64,000 bases of DNA. It comes from Pegoplata infirma (taxonomy: Eukaryota > Arthropoda > Insecta > Diptera > Anthomyiidae). A model generated the notes under the pieces. It was not told the DNA's origin. It did no database searches and saw only the letters and a program-made list of their open reading frames with translations. A program made the position numbers and the translations under genes. The stretch lies in NCBI GenBank assembly GCA_963921195.1, contig OY992537.1, forward strand, positions 20,358,642 to 20,422,641, read 5' to 3'. Position 1 is the stretch's first letter, and each line of letters opens with the position of its first letter. Of this stretch, positions 62,126-64,000 are shown in pieces.

Positions 62126-63115
62126 TAAAAAGGTCGAAATTTGACCCCACACTCAAAATATTTTGTAGGCAAAAACAAATGAAAAACACACTTAAAACCA
62201 GTGAATAAACAATTGAAAACCATCCCAGTAATTATTCATTTGTTTTCACAAACATCAACATTTATTTTTTACTGTTGACAAATTTTTTTTAAATAAATAA
62301 CATTAAACATTAAAAAATTACTTTTTTTTTCACTCTTTTTTACCAACAAATTCGAAAAAAATAACCAACGAAAATATTAAAAATTAATGATAGTTCTGTT
62401 ATTTTTACCAACAAATTTTAAAAAAATAACCTACGAAAACAATAAAAATTAATGATTTCGTAGGTAATTTTTTACAATTTTTTACAATTTTTTATTGAAA
62501 TATTTTTTTAAAAATTTTTAATAACATTTTTGGGAAATCGATCCCGCAATCAACTACATTCTGGCCAGACACTCTACCCATCGTGCCAAAGTCACTTGAT
62601 ACAAACATGTTTTTATATTTCTATAAATAATTTTTTGATTTTTTTTTTTTTACAAAAAAATAACTGACTTGTGTAGGTAAAAACTAATAATATTTCATTG
62701 AAAAATACCAACAATTTAAAAAAAAAATACTTTCACAAATCATTAAAAATCAAAAGAATAATCAGTAGTTTTTACTTACAGAACAAAAATTAATGACTTT
62801 AAAAATTAAATGTTAATGAAAGTCTTTATTTTTTAGTGTGTTATTTTTGAAACAAAAGACTGTAGTAGTCATTAATAAAAACTGAACATCAAACAAATGT
62901 TTTTTCTTTTAAAAACGACTAAACGGAAAACTTTTTAAATAAACTACAAACAGTTAATAACATAATTTTTTGAGTGCATGAGTCTGGGGGTCGTGGGTTC
63001 GATTCCCACCAGAGGCTTTGGACTGTTTCGCTACAACAAGACGAGGGTCATTGTTATCAGTTATCGGTTAGGTAAAATTAGTATATAATTTGTAATTATA
63101 ATAAAATAAAATAAT
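62126..63115. other. AT-rich DNA with tRNA-like fragments (SINE-like)
   Basis: On the minus strand 62533-62600 reads TTTGGCACGATGGGTAGAGT then GGGATCGATTTCCC, with spacing like boxes A and B of a tRNA promoter. On the plus strand 62986-63018 reads GGGTCGTGGGTTCGATTCCC ACCAGAGGC, a box B followed by a tRNA-like 3' arm, but no box A. CTACGAAAA...AATAAAAATTAATGA words surround both. These look like tRNA-derived SINE pieces rather than functional tRNA genes. Confidence 0.4.
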
Positions 63116-63229
63116 AAATGCGTTATTTGAGCTCTTTTTTTTTTTTTTTTTTTTTAATTAAAATAAAATAAAATAAAAAAAATGAAATAAATATTCAAGC
63201 TCGAGGTCCAGTTTAAAAATATTCTTTTC

Positions 63230-63440
63230 TTTATTTCACCAATATTTCGGTGACAGTATAAAATTCTTTTCTCAGGGACAGCATAAAATTCTTTTAAGCT
63301 AATGTATTGTTTAATCCGTCGTCATTATAACACTCGAGTATCATCGATCAACAATACATATATTTTGGGGTGCTCGACCGATATTTCGTTGTGTTAAACA
63401 CGGAATATCCCCATACTTGTACTATAGGTATTTAAGCAAA
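63230..63440 (+). mobile_element. Dipteran repeat tail fragment
   Basis: ATCATCGATCAACAATACAT, GGGGTGCTCGACCGATATTT and CGTTGTGTTAAACACGGAAT parallel 55650-55720. GACAGTATAAAATTCTTTT is duplicated (63252, 63278). Confidence 0.6.
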
Positions 63441-63867
63441 AAACTCTGTTGAATATCCGTTAACGTTTCAAAATTTTTTTAGGAATTCCAAATTACAAAC
63501 TATTGTTACACTCTATTTCTTATTCCGTTTTACTTTCCAAATCTCTGGGGTTTTCAAAGCTTAGCAAAAAAAAAAAAAAAACTTTCTAAACCATTTGATA
63601 TTACAAAACCAATACCATTGCATGCACCGGTATATGTATGTAATAGTCAATGTAATATTGTCGTCTCCATTGTACCGTAATAAATTAATATTTGAGGGTC
63701 AACAGCAAACATGTTGGAAATAACAATCAATTGTTGTTCTTGTTTTTGTAATGAAAGCAAAATGAGCAATAAATTTGTTAACCCCCCATGGAAAAGGGCG
63801 GCTATTTGTCAACTTAACATACACACTCACATACAGGGTTTCCTCTTTATAATCACACACAAGTGCA
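63441..63867. other. Non-coding DNA
   Basis: No feature recognised. The frame 63711-63914 crosses into the fold-back copy and is not supported. Confidence 0.45.
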
Positions 63868-64000
63868 CACTAGGATGGCTCGTTTTTGGGATTTTCTCTC
63901 TGATCAAATTCTAATACCCGCCAAAAGTGTCGGTCCCCTAAGGGTAACTCACATGCAAAATATCACCCCGATCGGAGTTAATCTTCTGTCTCCACTTTGA
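63868..64000 (+). mobile_element. CACTAGGATGG fold-back, second copy, cut by window end
   Basis: CACTAGGATGGCTCGTTTTT, TCTCTCTGATCAAATTCTAA, GTCGGTCCCCTAAGGGTAAC and CCTGTCTCCACTTTGA-like text match 1810-1940 almost base for base. This confirms that the start of the family is CACTAGG and that the 1.8-4.4 kb palindrome is a dispersed element. Confidence 0.85.

Noticed and set aside
62533..63018. Functional tRNA genes
   Set aside because: One fragment has both promoter boxes but no consistent cloverleaf; the other has only box B and a 3' arm. They fit SINE remnants better.

Overview
The window looks like non-coding, transposon-saturated DNA from the genome of a fly, probably a brachyceran or calyptrate dipteran. 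It is very AT-rich throughout, has no bacterial-style gene packing, and I recognise no host exon. The dipteran assignment is inference. It rests on repeated tails such as GTCCGTCCGTC / CGATATTTCGATGCGT, on 'AAGTAAGAAAGTTTTAGTCGG'-type repeat heads, and on a Jockey-clade non-LTR retrotransposon. The only recognisable protein-coding sequence is decayed transposon sequence: a Jockey-like endonuclease/reverse transcriptase (46.15-49.70 kb) with a Helitron-like insertion in it, two head-on copies of a Tc1-type transposase start (38.5-39.6 kb), and the C-terminal scrap of a mariner/IS630-type transposase inside a hAT-like element (30.6-30.8 kb). Nearly all longer open frames are low-complexity readings of minisatellites or lie in palindromes.

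Layout. 0.9-1.7 kb: 18-bp minisatellite. 1.8-4.4 kb: large fold-back element with a second element in its right arm; another copy starts at 63.87 kb. 4.5-7.7 kb: a four-level nest (CACTC-ended TA element > CACAGAG-ended TA element > fold-back > hAT-like element). 8.3-8.9 kb: a second minisatellite. 11.0-14.8 kb: composite repeat copy 1 (conserved head, minisatellite core, conserved tail), interrupted by a 1.8-kb TA element and a TIR element. 14.8-17.0 kb: decayed fold-back material. 18.1-18.9 kb: 36-bp palindromic minisatellite. 18.9-19.7 kb: composite copy 2. 20.06-23.01 kb: CACTC element carrying a near-perfect palindrome of about 2 kb. 24.3-25.1 kb: TA element. 26.0-26.8 kb: hAT-like element. 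27.3-29.2 kb: a three-level nest. 29.4-29.9 kb: inverted repeat. 30.3-31.0 and 32.4-33.0 kb: hAT-like elements. 33.3-33.7 kb: orphan 5' region of the Jockey-like element. 37.2-39.8 kb: two fold-backs, one built from a Tc1 element. 43.5-44.4 kb: dipteran repeat. 45.8-49.85 kb: the retrotransposon. 49.9-50.7 kb: a second full CACTC element. 51.1-58.4 kb: a very large interrupted fold-back containing composite copies 3 and 4. 58.9-61.6 kb: three hAT-like elements. 62.0-63.4 kb: a perfect hairpin, tRNA-like fragments and a repeat end.

What can be checked without a database is the insertion history. Eight elements have 8-bp direct flanks (five perfect, two with one mismatch, one with two) and complementary ends, as expected for hAT-type transposition. 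Four others have TA flanks. In several cases the pre-insertion sequence is present elsewhere in the window, in the opposite arm of a palindrome or in another copy, so the target duplication can be confirmed directly. The most distinctive item is the composite family with conserved head and tail around an AATATTGATGAAAAAA-type minisatellite core. It has four copies here plus a reversed tail fragment, and its layout resembles DINE-1/Helentron elements of flies.
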